A stretch of 64,000 nucleotides of DNA. Source: Oscillospiraceae bacterium. GTDB lineage: Bacteria; Bacillota; Clostridia; Oscillospirales; Oscillospiraceae. The notes beneath the pieces are model-generated. The model was not told the DNA's origin. It saw only the letters and a list, made by a program, of their open reading frames with translations, and ran no database searches. Below are positions 49,557 through 57,708 of the stretch, piece by piece. Each line of letters starts with the position of its first letter. The first letter of the stretch is position 1. The translations under genes were made by a program, and so were the position numbers. Location of the stretch: positions 1 through 64,000 of the forward strand of contig CADARY010000006.1 in the NCBI GenBank assembly GCA_902790375.1, given 5' to 3'.

Positions 49557-50029
49557 ACGGACACGTAATGCCCGGGCAGGACGTGAGTCGTGAAGAACAT
49601 CTCCATTGCCGAGGTGAAATCCTCCAGCCCGTCGTTGACGTTGAAAAAGCGGAAGGCCCCGCCGTCCTCGCGGATAAAGGAGATGAAGTGCGGCACATCC
49701 GCCTCGCTGTAGCGCAGGATGCCCGCGCGGCTTGTGACGGAGGCCTCCCGGGCTTTCTCCCGCCCGGTGTGTTCGGTCATGGCGGGAATGTATTTTTTAA
49801 GATAGGCGCGCATGACCGGCATGGTGGTGGGGCCGGGGATGCGCAGCGAGTGCATGAGATCCATCTCATGCATCACCGTCTCAAAGCCGATGCCGTGGCC
49901 GAGATAGTGCCGGATATTGTAGGCCGCGATCCAGCCGCAGCCGTTGATGCTGGCGCGCATGGTGCGGTATTCGTACTCATCGAAATAATCCTGGTCAATG
50001 ATATAACCCTCGGATGAAAAACCATTCAT
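49544..50029 (-). CDS. C39-like papain-fold cysteine peptidase domain protein (tentative)
   Basis: A 161-residue protein. Residues about 27-43 read SINGCGWIAAYNIRHYLG, like the NGCGP motif with catalytic Cys of peptidase-C39-like proteins. Later VPHFISFIREDG and FFNVNDG could supply His and Asn/Asp. No signal peptide is visible, so it is probably cytosolic. The last codons and the stop fall inside a repeat copy, so the C-terminus may have been altered. Likely the last gene of the leftward operon starting at rarA, separated from capA by a family A element. Family assignment is by motif only. Confidence 0.6.
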   Translation of the reverse strand: MNGFSSEGYIIDQDYFDEYEYRTMRASINGCGWIAAYNIRHYLGHGIGFETVMHEMDLMHSLRIPGPTTMPVMRAYLKKYIPAMTEHTGREKAREASVTSRAGILRYSEADVPHFISFIREDGGAFRFFNVNDGLEDFTSAMEMFFTTHVLPGHYVSVFVL

Positions 50030-50094
50030 TGCTTCTCCTCAATAAGACGCCGCCGGAAATGCTCCGGCGGCGTAACATTTGCTTGGGCAATACC

Positions 50095-50270
50095 GCATAA
50101 TTCGGCAAGAGCAGATCCTGAGAAAATTTGGGTTCTGATAAAGGCACTTTTTCGCAGATGTACTTAAGTAAGCGTCCAAATCTATCGTATTGTGTACCTC
50201 AAGAAAAAGTGACGAAATCAGGGCACAAATTTTCCAGGAGATGCCGAAGGCGGATTGTGCGGTGTTGCCC
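50095..50270. mobile_element. MITE-like element, family A, full-length copy
   Basis: A 176-bp non-coding element with about 44-bp imperfect inverted ends: the left begins GGGCAATACCGCATAATTCG and the right is the complement of GGGCAACACCGCACAATCCG. Related partial copies lie at 49445-49556 and 22008-22062. The right end stops 6 nt before the capA-like stop codon. No transposase is present in the window and target duplications are not clear. Confidence 0.7.
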
Positions 50271-50276
50271 TTGCGC

Positions 50277-51506
50277 TTATTCGGTGGCGCGGCTTGCGTA
50301 GTAGTCGGAGTAATCCGCCCCCTGAGAGGCAGGCTGGTACTCCCCGGTGAGCTTGGACATGACGCGCAGGTACTCCGGGGAATCCTTCTCATAGGGCGTC
50401 GGGCAGTAGTTGTTGTAGTTCTGGGCCTTGGTGTTGGCGCCCTCAATATCGCTGCTGACGCAGCAGGGGATGATGTCCATGCCTGTGGGGACAAGGCTGC
50501 CGTCCTCGGCGCGTTTGAGGTGAAGCTGGAATATTGCGGTGTCCGGGTCCGTCGGCATGGTGCTGCCGCCGAAGCTCCAGTTGCCGCAGGAATAGAGGAT
50601 CACGCCGTTGCTGTAGGTCTCGAAGGGCTGCAGGCAATGGCTGTGGCTGCCATAGATGAAGTCCGCGCCGGCGTCGATGCAGGCGTGGGCCAGGTCGATC
50701 TGGGCGGCGTTGGGCTTGTAGTAGAGCTCCTGCCCCCAGTGGAAGGCACAGATGATGTACTCGGCGCCCTCTGCCTGAAGCTGCTGCACGGCGGCGACAG
50801 CCTTGTTCTTGTTCGGGGCGAGGTCTGTGCCGGAGCAGTAAATACCGATGCGCAGGCCGTGGGGCGTGGTGACGATCTGGGCCTGACCCTCCCTGCCGTA
50901 GGGGACGCCGTGGGCCTCGAGCGCGGCATAGGTGCTGTCCGCGCCCGCCTGATAGCAGTCCATCATGTGGTTGTTGGCGGTGGTGACGAAGTCCACGCCA
51001 CCCTGGTTGAAAACCTCGGCGTAGGCCGTCGGCGCGCGGAAGGGGAAGACCACCTGGGTATAGTCATAGCTCATGTTCGGGTTGTCGGTGAGGGTGCATT
51101 CACAGTTGGCGAGGGTCAGCTCGTCATTGGCGAAAAACTGCACCGTGTTGGAGAAGGGATAGGCGTAGTCGTCGCCCATCACGCCGGCAAAGCCTGCGGG
51201 GTGCCGCTCATAGTTCTGGTTGGACCAGAGGGTGCAGTCCCCCACAAAGGAGATCACATACTCCGGCGGCGGGGTCGGGGTCGGCGCGGGCGTGGGCGCC
51301 GGCGTGTTCACAGCCTCGGGCGCGGGCGTCTGCGTCAGCGCGGGCAGCGCCACGTATTCCGCCTCCTGCGGGGTGTTGGCCTGGGCCGCAGGCGCTGCCT
51401 CCAGGCGGGAGTGCGTCAGCACGGGCGTGTCGATGCGCAGCTTGATGAGCAGCAGCAGCTCCGCCACCAGCAGCACCAGGCAGGTGATCTTCAGGAAGTT
51501 TTTCAT
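50277..51506 (-). CDS. CapA family (PGA_cap) metallophosphatase-like surface protein
   Basis: A 409-residue protein with an N-terminal membrane helix (about 4-22), a Pro/Thr/Ala linker with PTPAPTPTPPP, and a CapA-like domain (about 82-400). The domain opens with ISFVGDCTLW and carries TLANCECTLTD, TANNHMMDC, CAFHWGQE and YGSHSHCLQPFE. In Bacillus CapA acts in poly-gamma-glutamate capsule export. No capB/capC is nearby, so this is one of the many stand-alone CapA relatives of unknown polymer specificity. Fourth in the overlapping leftward operon; a repeat element abuts its 3' end. Confidence 0.87.
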   Translation of the reverse strand: MKNFLKITCLVLLVAELLLLIKLRIDTPVLTHSRLEAAPAAQANTPQEAEYVALPALTQTPAPEAVNTPAPTPAPTPTPPPEYVISFVGDCTLWSNQNYERHPAGFAGVMGDDYAYPFSNTVQFFANDELTLANCECTLTDNPNMSYDYTQVVFPFRAPTAYAEVFNQGGVDFVTTANNHMMDCYQAGADSTYAALEAHGVPYGREGQAQIVTTPHGLRIGIYCSGTDLAPNKNKAVAAVQQLQAEGAEYIICAFHWGQELYYKPNAAQIDLAHACIDAGADFIYGSHSHCLQPFETYSNGVILYSCGNWSFGGSTMPTDPDTAIFQLHLKRAEDGSLVPTGMDIIPCCVSSDIEGANTKAQNYNNYCPTPYEKDSPEYLRVMSKLTGEYQPASQGADYSDYYASRATE

Positions 51507-51543
51507 TCTCTCTGTCCTCTGTCTATCTCAATCTATTTATATG

Positions 51544-52557
51544 TTAAAAAATCCGTCTCAGCCCGGGGATGCGCCGTGCAATCAGGGTCAGGGCAAAGCA
51601 CAGCACGGTCAGGATCAGAAACACACCGAGCAGGGAAGCGACCGGCGCGGCCGGAGTGACGCGGATGCCGAAGCGCTCCAGCACGTTCAGCATCATCGGG
51701 TGGATCAGATACACGCCGAGGGTGGCGTCGGACAGGGCTGCGAGCCGCCGGGCGCCGCGGAGCTGTGTCCCGCCGAGACTGAGAAAAAAGCAGAAGGCGG
51801 CGCTTGCCTGCAGGAAGCTCGGCACGGAGAAATAGTGGAAAAGCCAGCCGTCGGCCTCTCCCTTATACCCGGAGTACCAGCGGTTTCCGAGGGCGGCAAG
51901 CAGCGTCACCGCAAGATAGGCAAGCGGCGCAAGCCAGCGTGTCTTTTCCGGCAGCTTCCGCCCGGCGAGCCACCATCCCCAGACAGCATAACCCAGATAG
52001 GGCAGGTAGTCAAGGCTGAAATTCTGCGTAAATCGGAAGAGAAGGGGCGCGGGATCGGGCGTGAGGTTCAGGTTGACCATCAAAAGCCCCAGCCCGAAAA
52101 AGAGGCCCAGCAGGTAGCGCCCGTCCAGCCCGCCGCTGTGCAGGGCCGCGTGTACCGGGGGGAAGAAAAGATAGCACAGCACCATCGCCGGGAGAAACCA
52201 CAGGTGATAGTGACCGGCCACCACCGCGTAAAAAAAATCCGGGCCCGGATCAAGACTCCCGCCTGCAAGACGCAGCAGGGCATAGAGAAGGGACCACAGG
52301 TAATACAGGCCCGTGAGCCGCAGCGCGTGGCGAAGCAGCAGGCGGCGGATGTTCAGCGTCGGGCGGGAGAGAAACAGGGCCCCGCTCAGCATGAAAAACA
52401 GCGGCACTCCGCCGCGCACGGCGGTGCTGATGAAGTTGAGCGCCGCAAAGGAGGCGCTCTGCAGCGGCGTCTCGTGATAGATGTCGGCCCCCGCATGGAT
52501 CATCAGGACTGCCAGGCACCCGAAGATCCGGCAGAGGTCAAGCTCAGTCCTTCTCAT
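51544..52557 (-). CDS. Membrane acyltransferase (acyltransferase 3 family)
   Basis: A 337-residue multi-helix protein starting MRRTELDLCRIFGCLAVLMIHAG with the conserved Arg and His. HYHLWFLPAMVLCY and GVYLIHPMM blocks follow. It is a clear paralog of the equally long protein at 59173-60186 (shared LFFMxSGALFL, HLWFLPAM, GVYLxHP). It probably O-acylates a surface polymer. Start ATG 52557 follows AAGGAGAA; it overlaps the GIY-YIG gene by 14 nt. Confidence 0.87.
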   Translation of the reverse strand: MRRTELDLCRIFGCLAVLMIHAGADIYHETPLQSASFAALNFISTAVRGGVPLFFMLSGALFLSRPTLNIRRLLLRHALRLTGLYYLWSLLYALLRLAGGSLDPGPDFFYAVVAGHYHLWFLPAMVLCYLFFPPVHAALHSGGLDGRYLLGLFFGLGLLMVNLNLTPDPAPLLFRFTQNFSLDYLPYLGYAVWGWWLAGRKLPEKTRWLAPLAYLAVTLLAALGNRWYSGYKGEADGWLFHYFSVPSFLQASAAFCFFLSLGGTQLRGARRLAALSDATLGVYLIHPMMLNVLERFGIRVTPAAPVASLLGVFLILTVLCFALTLIARRIPGLRRIF

Positions 52558-52813
52558 GTTCCGTGTTCTCCTTCGAGTTGATGAGTCGGAGCTTTTCGGC
52601 CCGCGTGAGCTGCTTGATGCGCCACTCCCGGCTGCGGGCCTCGCGCTCGCTCCCGCAGGCCTCATGATAGACAAGCGCCACCGGCAGGCGCGCGCGGGTG
52701 TATTTCCCGCCCCTGCCTGCGGCGTGGGCCTTGAGGCGCTTTTCCAGGTCGTTTGTCCACCCGGTGTACAGCGTCCCGTCTCCGCAGCGGAGGATGTACA
52801 CCACGTCAGCCAC
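52544..52813 (-). CDS. GIY-YIG endonuclease domain protein (UPF0213/YhbQ-like)
   Basis: An 89-residue single-domain protein: VVYILRCGDGTLYTGWTNDLEKRL (residues about 4-27, the GIY-YIG core as VYI and YTG), then KYTRARLPVALVYHE and EWRIKQLTRAEK. It resembles YhbQ-like nucleases of unclear role in DNA repair. The likely start is GTG 52813 after AGGTG, overlapping the DUF951 gene by 8 nt. Part of the rarA operon. Confidence 0.85.
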   Translation of the reverse strand: MADVVYILRCGDGTLYTGWTNDLEKRLKAHAAGRGGKYTRARLPVALVYHEACGSEREARSREWRIKQLTRAEKLRLINSKENTEHEKD

Positions 52814-52985
52814 GCTGCACCTGCCGGATGTTCTTTTCAAATTTGCTGCGCGGCCCCATGACCTCATGCCCGCAGCCGAGGCAGCGCAGCCGGAAGTCCG
52901 CCCCCGTGCGCAGCACCTGCCACTGCTTTGCGCCGCAGGGATGCTCTTTCTTCATGGTGAGGATATCACCGACCTGAATATCCAT
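52806..52985 (-). CDS. DUF951 small zinc-ribbon-like protein
   Basis: A 59-residue protein beginning MDIQVGDILTMKKEHPCGAK with RLRCLGCGHEVMGPRSKFEK. This matches DUF951 (YyzM-like) proteins, which have conserved Cys (HPCG and CLGCGH) and a basic C-terminus, suggesting nucleic-acid binding. The start overlaps the rarA stop codon (TAATG) and the end overlaps the GIY-YIG start, so expression is coupled to both. Confidence 0.88.
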   Translation of the reverse strand: MDIQVGDILTMKKEHPCGAKQWQVLRTGADFRLRCLGCGHEVMGPRSKFEKNIRQVQRG

Positions 52986-54232
52986 TACTTCTTAATTTCC
53001 TCCCAATAGCGCTTAGCCGCCTGCTCGGTCTTGTTGTCGCCGAACTCATAATACCGCGTGTCCTTCAGGGCATCGGGCAGATACTGCTGCCGAACCCAAT
53101 GGTTCGGAAAATCGTGGGGATAGAGATAGCCCTGCTCGCGCTCAAAGCCCGTGCCGTCGGCGTGGACGTTCTGCAGCTCGCGCGGGATGCTGCCGGTGCG
53201 TCCGGCGCGCACATCGGCCCAGGCCTTTTCGATGGCCGTGACGCCGGTGTTGGACTTCGGCGCGGTGGCGAGCAGGATGCAGGCCTCCGCCAGGGGAAGC
53301 TTTGCCTCCGGCAGGCCGAGCTGCAGGGCAGAGTCCACGCAGGCCTTCACAATGGGCGCCGCCATCGGCCAGGCAAGGCCCACGTCCTCGCTTGCCGAGC
53401 AGAGGATGCGGCGGCAGGCGCCGATCAGATCCCCCGCCTCCAGAAGCCGCGCCAGATAGTGCAGGGCCGCGTCCGGATCCGAGCCGCGCAGGGATTTCAT
53501 CAGCGCCGAGAGAATATCGAAATGCTCGTCTCCCTCGCGGTCATAGCGCATGGCGCTGCGCTGCGTGATGGCTTTGGCGTCGGAAAGGGTGATGACCCCG
53601 CCCTCCGCCGCGGAGAAGAGAAGCTCCACAGAATTGATGGCCTTGCGCACATCGCCTCCGCAGGCTGCGGCAATATGCTCAGGCACGCCGTCTTCAAGCG
53701 CAAGGGGCTCGTCCCGCCGGGCGTTCACAATGTCCACGGCGCGCTTTACCGCCTGCTGCACCTCCTCGGGCGTGACGGCCTTGAACTCAAAGACCGTGGA
53801 GCGGCTCAGGATGGCGTTGAAAACGGTAAAATAGGGGTTTTCCGTCGTGGAGGCGATGAGCGTGATGCGACCGTCCTCGATAAATTCCAGCAGGGACTGC
53901 TGCTGCTTCTTATTGAAATACTGGATCTCATCCAGATACAGCAGCACGCCGCCGGGGGTGAGGAAGGTGTCAAGCTCCTCGATGATCTTCTTGATATCCG
54001 CAATGCCCGCGGTGGTGGCGTTGAGCTTTCTCAGCGAGCGATTGGTGCGCTGGGCGATGATGCGGGCCACGGTGGTCTTCCCGGTGCCGGAGGGACCGTA
54101 GAAGATCATATTGGGGATCTGGCCGCTCTCCACAATGCGGCGGAGCATGCCGCCCTTCCCGAGGATATGCCGCTGGCCCACCACATCGTCCAGAGAGTCG
54201 GGACGGATCTCGTCTGCAAGAGGCTGATACAC
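52985..54232 (-). CDS. rarA: Replication-associated recombination protein A (RarA/MgsA)
   Basis: A 415-residue AAA+ ATPase acting at stalled replication forks. It has Walker A GPSGTGKTT (about 46-54), Walker B LLYLDEIQYF, sensor STTENPYF and the C-terminal MgsA tetramerisation domain (ALHYLARLLEAGDLIGACRRIL through WVRQQYLPD). GTG 54232 is the likely start, with AAGGAG 8 nt upstream and the family start VYQPLADEIRP. First gene of a leftward operon of five or six genes. Confidence 0.94.
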   Translation of the reverse strand: MYQPLADEIRPDSLDDVVGQRHILGKGGMLRRIVESGQIPNMIFYGPSGTGKTTVARIIAQRTNRSLRKLNATTAGIADIKKIIEELDTFLTPGGVLLYLDEIQYFNKKQQQSLLEFIEDGRITLIASTTENPYFTVFNAILSRSTVFEFKAVTPEEVQQAVKRAVDIVNARRDEPLALEDGVPEHIAAACGGDVRKAINSVELLFSAAEGGVITLSDAKAITQRSAMRYDREGDEHFDILSALMKSLRGSDPDAALHYLARLLEAGDLIGACRRILCSASEDVGLAWPMAAPIVKACVDSALQLGLPEAKLPLAEACILLATAPKSNTGVTAIEKAWADVRAGRTGSIPRELQNVHADGTGFEREQGYLYPHDFPNHWVRQQYLPDALKDTRYYEFGDNKTEQAAKRYWEEIKK

Positions 54233-54267
54233 GGCGCACGCTCCTTTCCGTTGGCTTATTAAAAAGC

Positions 54268-54296
54268 AGTATATCACCCCGGGGCGCGTTTGTAAA
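54268..54296 (-). promoter_or_regulatory. Promoter of rarA operon
   Basis: On the minus strand TTTACA (54291-54296), 17 nt, TATACT (54268-54273), 36 nt before the start. Confidence 0.72.
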
Positions 54297-54389
54297 AGGA
54301 TTCTTTGCCGCAGGATGCGAACTTTTTGGCCCGGCTTTCGTCTGAATGGCGGAAGCTTCCGGTATTGGAAATCGTTCACAAGCTGTCTG

Positions 54390-54418
54390 TGGACATTTGC
54401 CCGCCGCTGCGGTATAAT
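54390..54418 (+). promoter_or_regulatory. Promoter of the 54554 gene
   Basis: TGGACA (54390-54395), 17 nt, perfect TATAAT (54413-54418). The leader is about 130 nt long. Between 54233 and 54553 I see only these two divergent promoters and no gene. Confidence 0.7.
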
Positions 54419-54553
54419 GACTGATATCTGCGCAGGGGTATCTTCTGCGCATCTGCTTCGGCCGCCCCGCCCGGGGCGCGACGGATGGCAAAATTGCTCC
54501 CCGTTCGTGCAGAGCCATCAAGGAGAGCGAGAAGTACATAAGGAGTAAACCAT

Positions 54554-55237
54554 ATGCAAAAAGGAAAAATCAAAGCGCTGCTGTTTATCATTGCTTTTCT
54601 GGCAGTGATGGCTACTGCCATCACCCTGCTTCTGAATATGGAGAGGGAGCGCAAGGCGGTGGAGAGCCTCGGCTATGACCCCTATACCGTGACGGCGGCG
54701 CCCACGCTTGCGCCCACCGTGACACCGATGCCCGTGTCCACAATCATGCCGACGCCGGTTCCCCCGACTCCGGCACCTACGCTGCCGCCGACTCCGGCAC
54801 CCACGCCCACCCCTGTGCCGACGCCGACGCCCGTCCCGGTGGGACAGGCCATCGGCTCCGGCAGCTTTAAGTCCGAGACCGGCACGCCCCTGAACGTGCG
54901 GGCCGACTGGACGGCGGAGCTTCTGGATGCAAACCGCGTCAAGGTCAAGGTGGCCGTGTATCTGGAATCCTATTCGCTGAACATCATCGCCTCCCAGAAC
55001 GCTCTGCATGTCAGCGTGGGGGATGACTATGTCACGGCGAACACCCCTGCGGTGGATCTCGACGACAACACCGCGATCCATTCGAGCCTCCTGAACACGA
55101 CCGAGCATACCCTCCAGCTCGCGGGCGGCGAGGGCGGGAGCTTCCCGGTACAGGTGCAGTATCTCTTCCGGGGCACCTACTTCAACCAGCCCATCGACAC
55201 CATCGAGTGCGGCGGCATGATCCAGCTTGCGAGGTAA
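54554..55237 (+). CDS. Membrane-anchored protein with Pro/Thr repeat stalk
   Basis: A 227-residue protein: N-terminal signal anchor (LLFIIAFLAVMATAITLLL, about 9-27), then a stalk of about 50 residues made of PTPAPT-like repeats (about 48-98), then a beta-rich domain (about 100-227) of unknown family. It probably displays this domain outside the cell. Four nucleotides separate it from nth, suggesting co-transcription, though no functional link is evident. Confidence 0.72.
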   Translation: MQKGKIKALLFIIAFLAVMATAITLLLNMERERKAVESLGYDPYTVTAAPTLAPTVTPMPVSTIMPTPVPPTPAPTLPPTPAPTPTPVPTPTPVPVGQAIGSGSFKSETGTPLNVRADWTAELLDANRVKVKVAVYLESYSLNIIASQNALHVSVGDDYVTANTPAVDLDDNTAIHSSLLNTTEHTLQLAGGEGGSFPVQVQYLFRGTYFNQPIDTIECGGMIQLAR

Positions 55238-55240
55238 GCC

Positions 55241-55876
55241 ATGAGAACGCCCGAACAGGTACAGGAGATCGTGCGTCTGCTGCTGGAGGAGTATCCGGAG
55301 GCAAGCTGCACCCTCGACTACGGCAAGGACTATGAGCTCTTGTTTTCCGTGCGCCTGGCGGCTCAGTGCACGGACGAGCGGGTCAACCAGATCACCCCGG
55401 CCCTCTTTGAACGCTTCCCCACGCTGGAGGCCTTTGCCGAGGCGGACGTTCAAGAGGTGGAGCGCTACGTCCACTCCTGCGGCTTCTTCCGCGCCAAGGC
55501 GCGGGACATTGTTTCCTGCGCGCAGGTGCTGCTGGAAAAGCACAACGGAAAGCTCCCCCGTACCATGGAGGAGCTGACGAAGCTGCCCGGCGTGGGGCGC
55601 AAAACCGCAAACCTCATCCTCGGCGATGTGTTCCGCGTGCCCGGCTCCACGGTGGTGGACACCCACTGCATCCGCCTGTCCAACCGCATGGGCCTTGTGG
55701 ACGATCTCAAGGACCCGGTGAAGATCGAGATGGCCCTGCGCCGGATTCTCCCGCCGGAGCGGTCCTCGGATTTCTGCCACTGCCTGGTTCTGCACGGCAG
55801 AGCCGTCTGCGACGCGCGAAAGCCCGCTTGCGAGAGATGCAGCGTCAGGCATCTGTGCCAACACTTTGCGGGCTGA
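55241..55876 (+). CDS. nth: Endonuclease III
   Basis: A 211-residue DNA glycosylase/AP lyase for oxidised pyrimidines. The helix-hairpin-helix with the catalytic Lys is in LPGVGRKTANLIL (about 112-124) and the catalytic Asp in VVDTHCIRLSNR (about 135). The [4Fe-4S] loop is C-x6-C-x2-C-x5-C near the C-terminus (CDARKPACERCSVRHLC). Full length. Confidence 0.96.
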   Translation: MRTPEQVQEIVRLLLEEYPEASCTLDYGKDYELLFSVRLAAQCTDERVNQITPALFERFPTLEAFAEADVQEVERYVHSCGFFRAKARDIVSCAQVLLEKHNGKLPRTMEELTKLPGVGRKTANLILGDVFRVPGSTVVDTHCIRLSNRMGLVDDLKDPVKIEMALRRILPPERSSDFCHCLVLHGRAVCDARKPACERCSVRHLCQHFAG

Positions 55877-56045
55877 CGCTTGAACGAGTTTTGCAGCTCT
55901 CTGCGCGCGCTCGCTTGCGGGGGACGCTCGCACACTTGAGAGCTGAGAAGCGTTTTTCACGAGGTACACGCCCACGCGAAAAACAGATTGGATTGATTAT
56001 TCGCATACGCGAAAATCTTTGCGAGGCATTTTAAGGAGTTGTTTT

Positions 56046-56315
56046 ATGAAAGCCATTGTCAGCGTATTTGCCAAAGACAGCAAGGGCATTATTGCCTATA
56101 TCACCGCCCTGCTTGCGGAAAAGGAAATCAACGTCCTCGATATCAGCCAGACCCTGCTGCAGGAGTATTTTGCTATGATCATGCTGGTCGACCTCACGGA
56201 CTGCGGCCTGTCCTTCACGGAGCTGAGCAGCTTTCTCGGGCAGAAGGGGCGCGAGCGCGGGCTGGACGTGCATATCCAGCGGCAGGACATCTTCGATGCC
56301 ATGCACAAGGTCTGA
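56046..56315 (+). CDS. ACT-domain protein (UPF0237)
   Basis: An 89-residue ACT domain: AIVSVFAKDSKGIIAYITALLAEKEINVLDISQ (in parts, about 3-35) with the small-ligand turn. It belongs to the UPF0237 group that is almost always encoded beside UPF0210, as here, 9 nt upstream of it. It probably senses an amino acid and regulates its partner. ATG 56046 follows AAGGAG. The 168 nt before it hold a CAGCTCTC/GAGAGCTG dyad and a TTCGC-ATAC-GCGAA stem but no gene. Confidence 0.93.
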   Translation: MKAIVSVFAKDSKGIIAYITALLAEKEINVLDISQTLLQEYFAMIMLVDLTDCGLSFTELSSFLGQKGRERGLDVHIQRQDIFDAMHKV

Positions 56316-56324
56316 GGTGGCGGC

Positions 56325-57680
56325 ATGAGCTATCTTCTCAACAGCAGCGAGATCCTGCAGACCATTCAGATGATCAACCAGCAGCACCTGGACGTGCGCA
56401 CCATCACCATGGGCATCAGCCTTCTGGACTGCACCGACACGGACATGGACGCCTGCTGCCGCAAAATCTATGACAAGATCTGCCGCTGCGCCGGAAACCT
56501 GGTGAAAACCGGCTGCGACATTGAAAACGAGTTCGGCATCCCCATTGTGAACAAGCGCATCTCCGTCACGCCCATCGCTCTTGTGGCGGCTTCCTGCGCC
56601 GCGGCGGACTACAGTCCCATCGCCCGCGCGCTTGACCGGGCGGCGAAGGAGACCGGCGTAAACTTCATCGGCGGCTTCTCGGCCCTGGCTCAAAAGGGCT
56701 TTACCGACAGCGATCTGCGCCTCATACGCTCCCTGCCCGAGGCCCTGAGCAGTACCGACCTTGTCTGCGCCAGCGTCAACGTCGGCTCCACCCGGGCGGG
56801 CATCAACATGGATGCCGTGGCTCTCATGGGCAAAATCATCAAGGAGACCTCGGAGCGCGGCTATATGGGCTGCGCCAAGCTCGTCGTCTTTGCCAACGCC
56901 GTGGAGGACAACCCCTTCATGGCGGGCGCCTTCCACGGAGTCGGCGAGCCGGAGACGGTCATCAACGTGGGGGTCTCGGGCCCCGGCGTCGTGGCCCATG
57001 CGCTCAGGGAATGCAGAGGGCAGAGCTTTGACGTGGTGGCCGAAACCATCAAGCGCACCGCCTTCAAGATCACCCGCATGGGTGAGCTTGTGGCGCAGGA
57101 GGCCTCCCGCCGCCTGGGCGTGCCCTTCGGCGTGGTGGACCTGTCGCTGGCTCCCACCCCCGCCGTCGGGGACAGCGTGGCCGAGATCCTGGAGATCATG
57201 GGGCTTGAGCGCTGCGGCGGGCACGGCACCACGGCAGCCCTCGCGCTTTTGAACGACGCGGTCAAGAAGGGCGGCGTCATGGCGTCGTCCCATGTGGGCG
57301 GGCTCTCCGGCGCCTTCATCCCGGTGTCCGAGGATGCCGGCATGATCGCCTCGGCGCGGGAGGGAACCCTCTGCATCGACAAGCTCGAGGCCATGACCTG
57401 CGTCTGCTCGGTCGGCCTTGATATGATCGCCGTGCCGGGGGACACGGACGCCGACACCATCTCCGCCGTCATCGCCGACGAAGCCGCCATCGGCATGGTC
57501 AACAGCAAGACCACCGCCGTGCGCATCATCCCCGTCAAGGGCAAGAGCGTGGGCGAGAGCGTGGATTTCGGCGGTCTTCTCGGCAGCGCGCCCATCATGC
57601 CCCTGCACCGGGGCAGCGCGGCGGAGTTTATCGCCCGCGGCGGGCGCATCCCCGCGCCGCTGCACAGCCTGCGCAACTGA
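56325..57680 (+). CDS. UPF0210 (DUF711) family protein
   Basis: A 451-residue protein with the UPF0210 features [13 protein letters not shown] near the start and the glycine/serine-rich [25 protein letters not shown] and GCAK blocks. The family is structurally related to glycyl-radical-like (PFL-type) folds but lacks a known reaction. It forms an operon with the ACT gene 9 nt upstream. Confidence 0.93.
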   Translation: MSYLLNSSEILQTIQMINQQHLDVRTITMGISLLDCTDTDMDACCRKIYDKICRCAGNLVKTGCDIENEFGIPIVNKRISVTPIALVAASCAAADYSPIARALDRAAKETGVNFIGGFSALAQKGFTDSDLRLIRSLPEALSSTDLVCASVNVGSTRAGINMDAVALMGKIIKETSERGYMGCAKLVVFANAVEDNPFMAGAFHGVGEPETVINVGVSGPGVVAHALRECRGQSFDVVAETIKRTAFKITRMGELVAQEASRRLGVPFGVVDLSLAPTPAVGDSVAEILEIMGLERCGGHGTTAALALLNDAVKKGGVMASSHVGGLSGAFIPVSEDAGMIASAREGTLCIDKLEAMTCVCSVGLDMIAVPGDTDADTISAVIADEAAIGMVNSKTTAVRIIPVKGKSVGESVDFGGLLGSAPIMPLHRGSAAEFIARGGRIPAPLHSLRN

Positions 57681-57708
57681 TACGCTGAAGGAGGGCGGAC
57701 AGAGGAAT

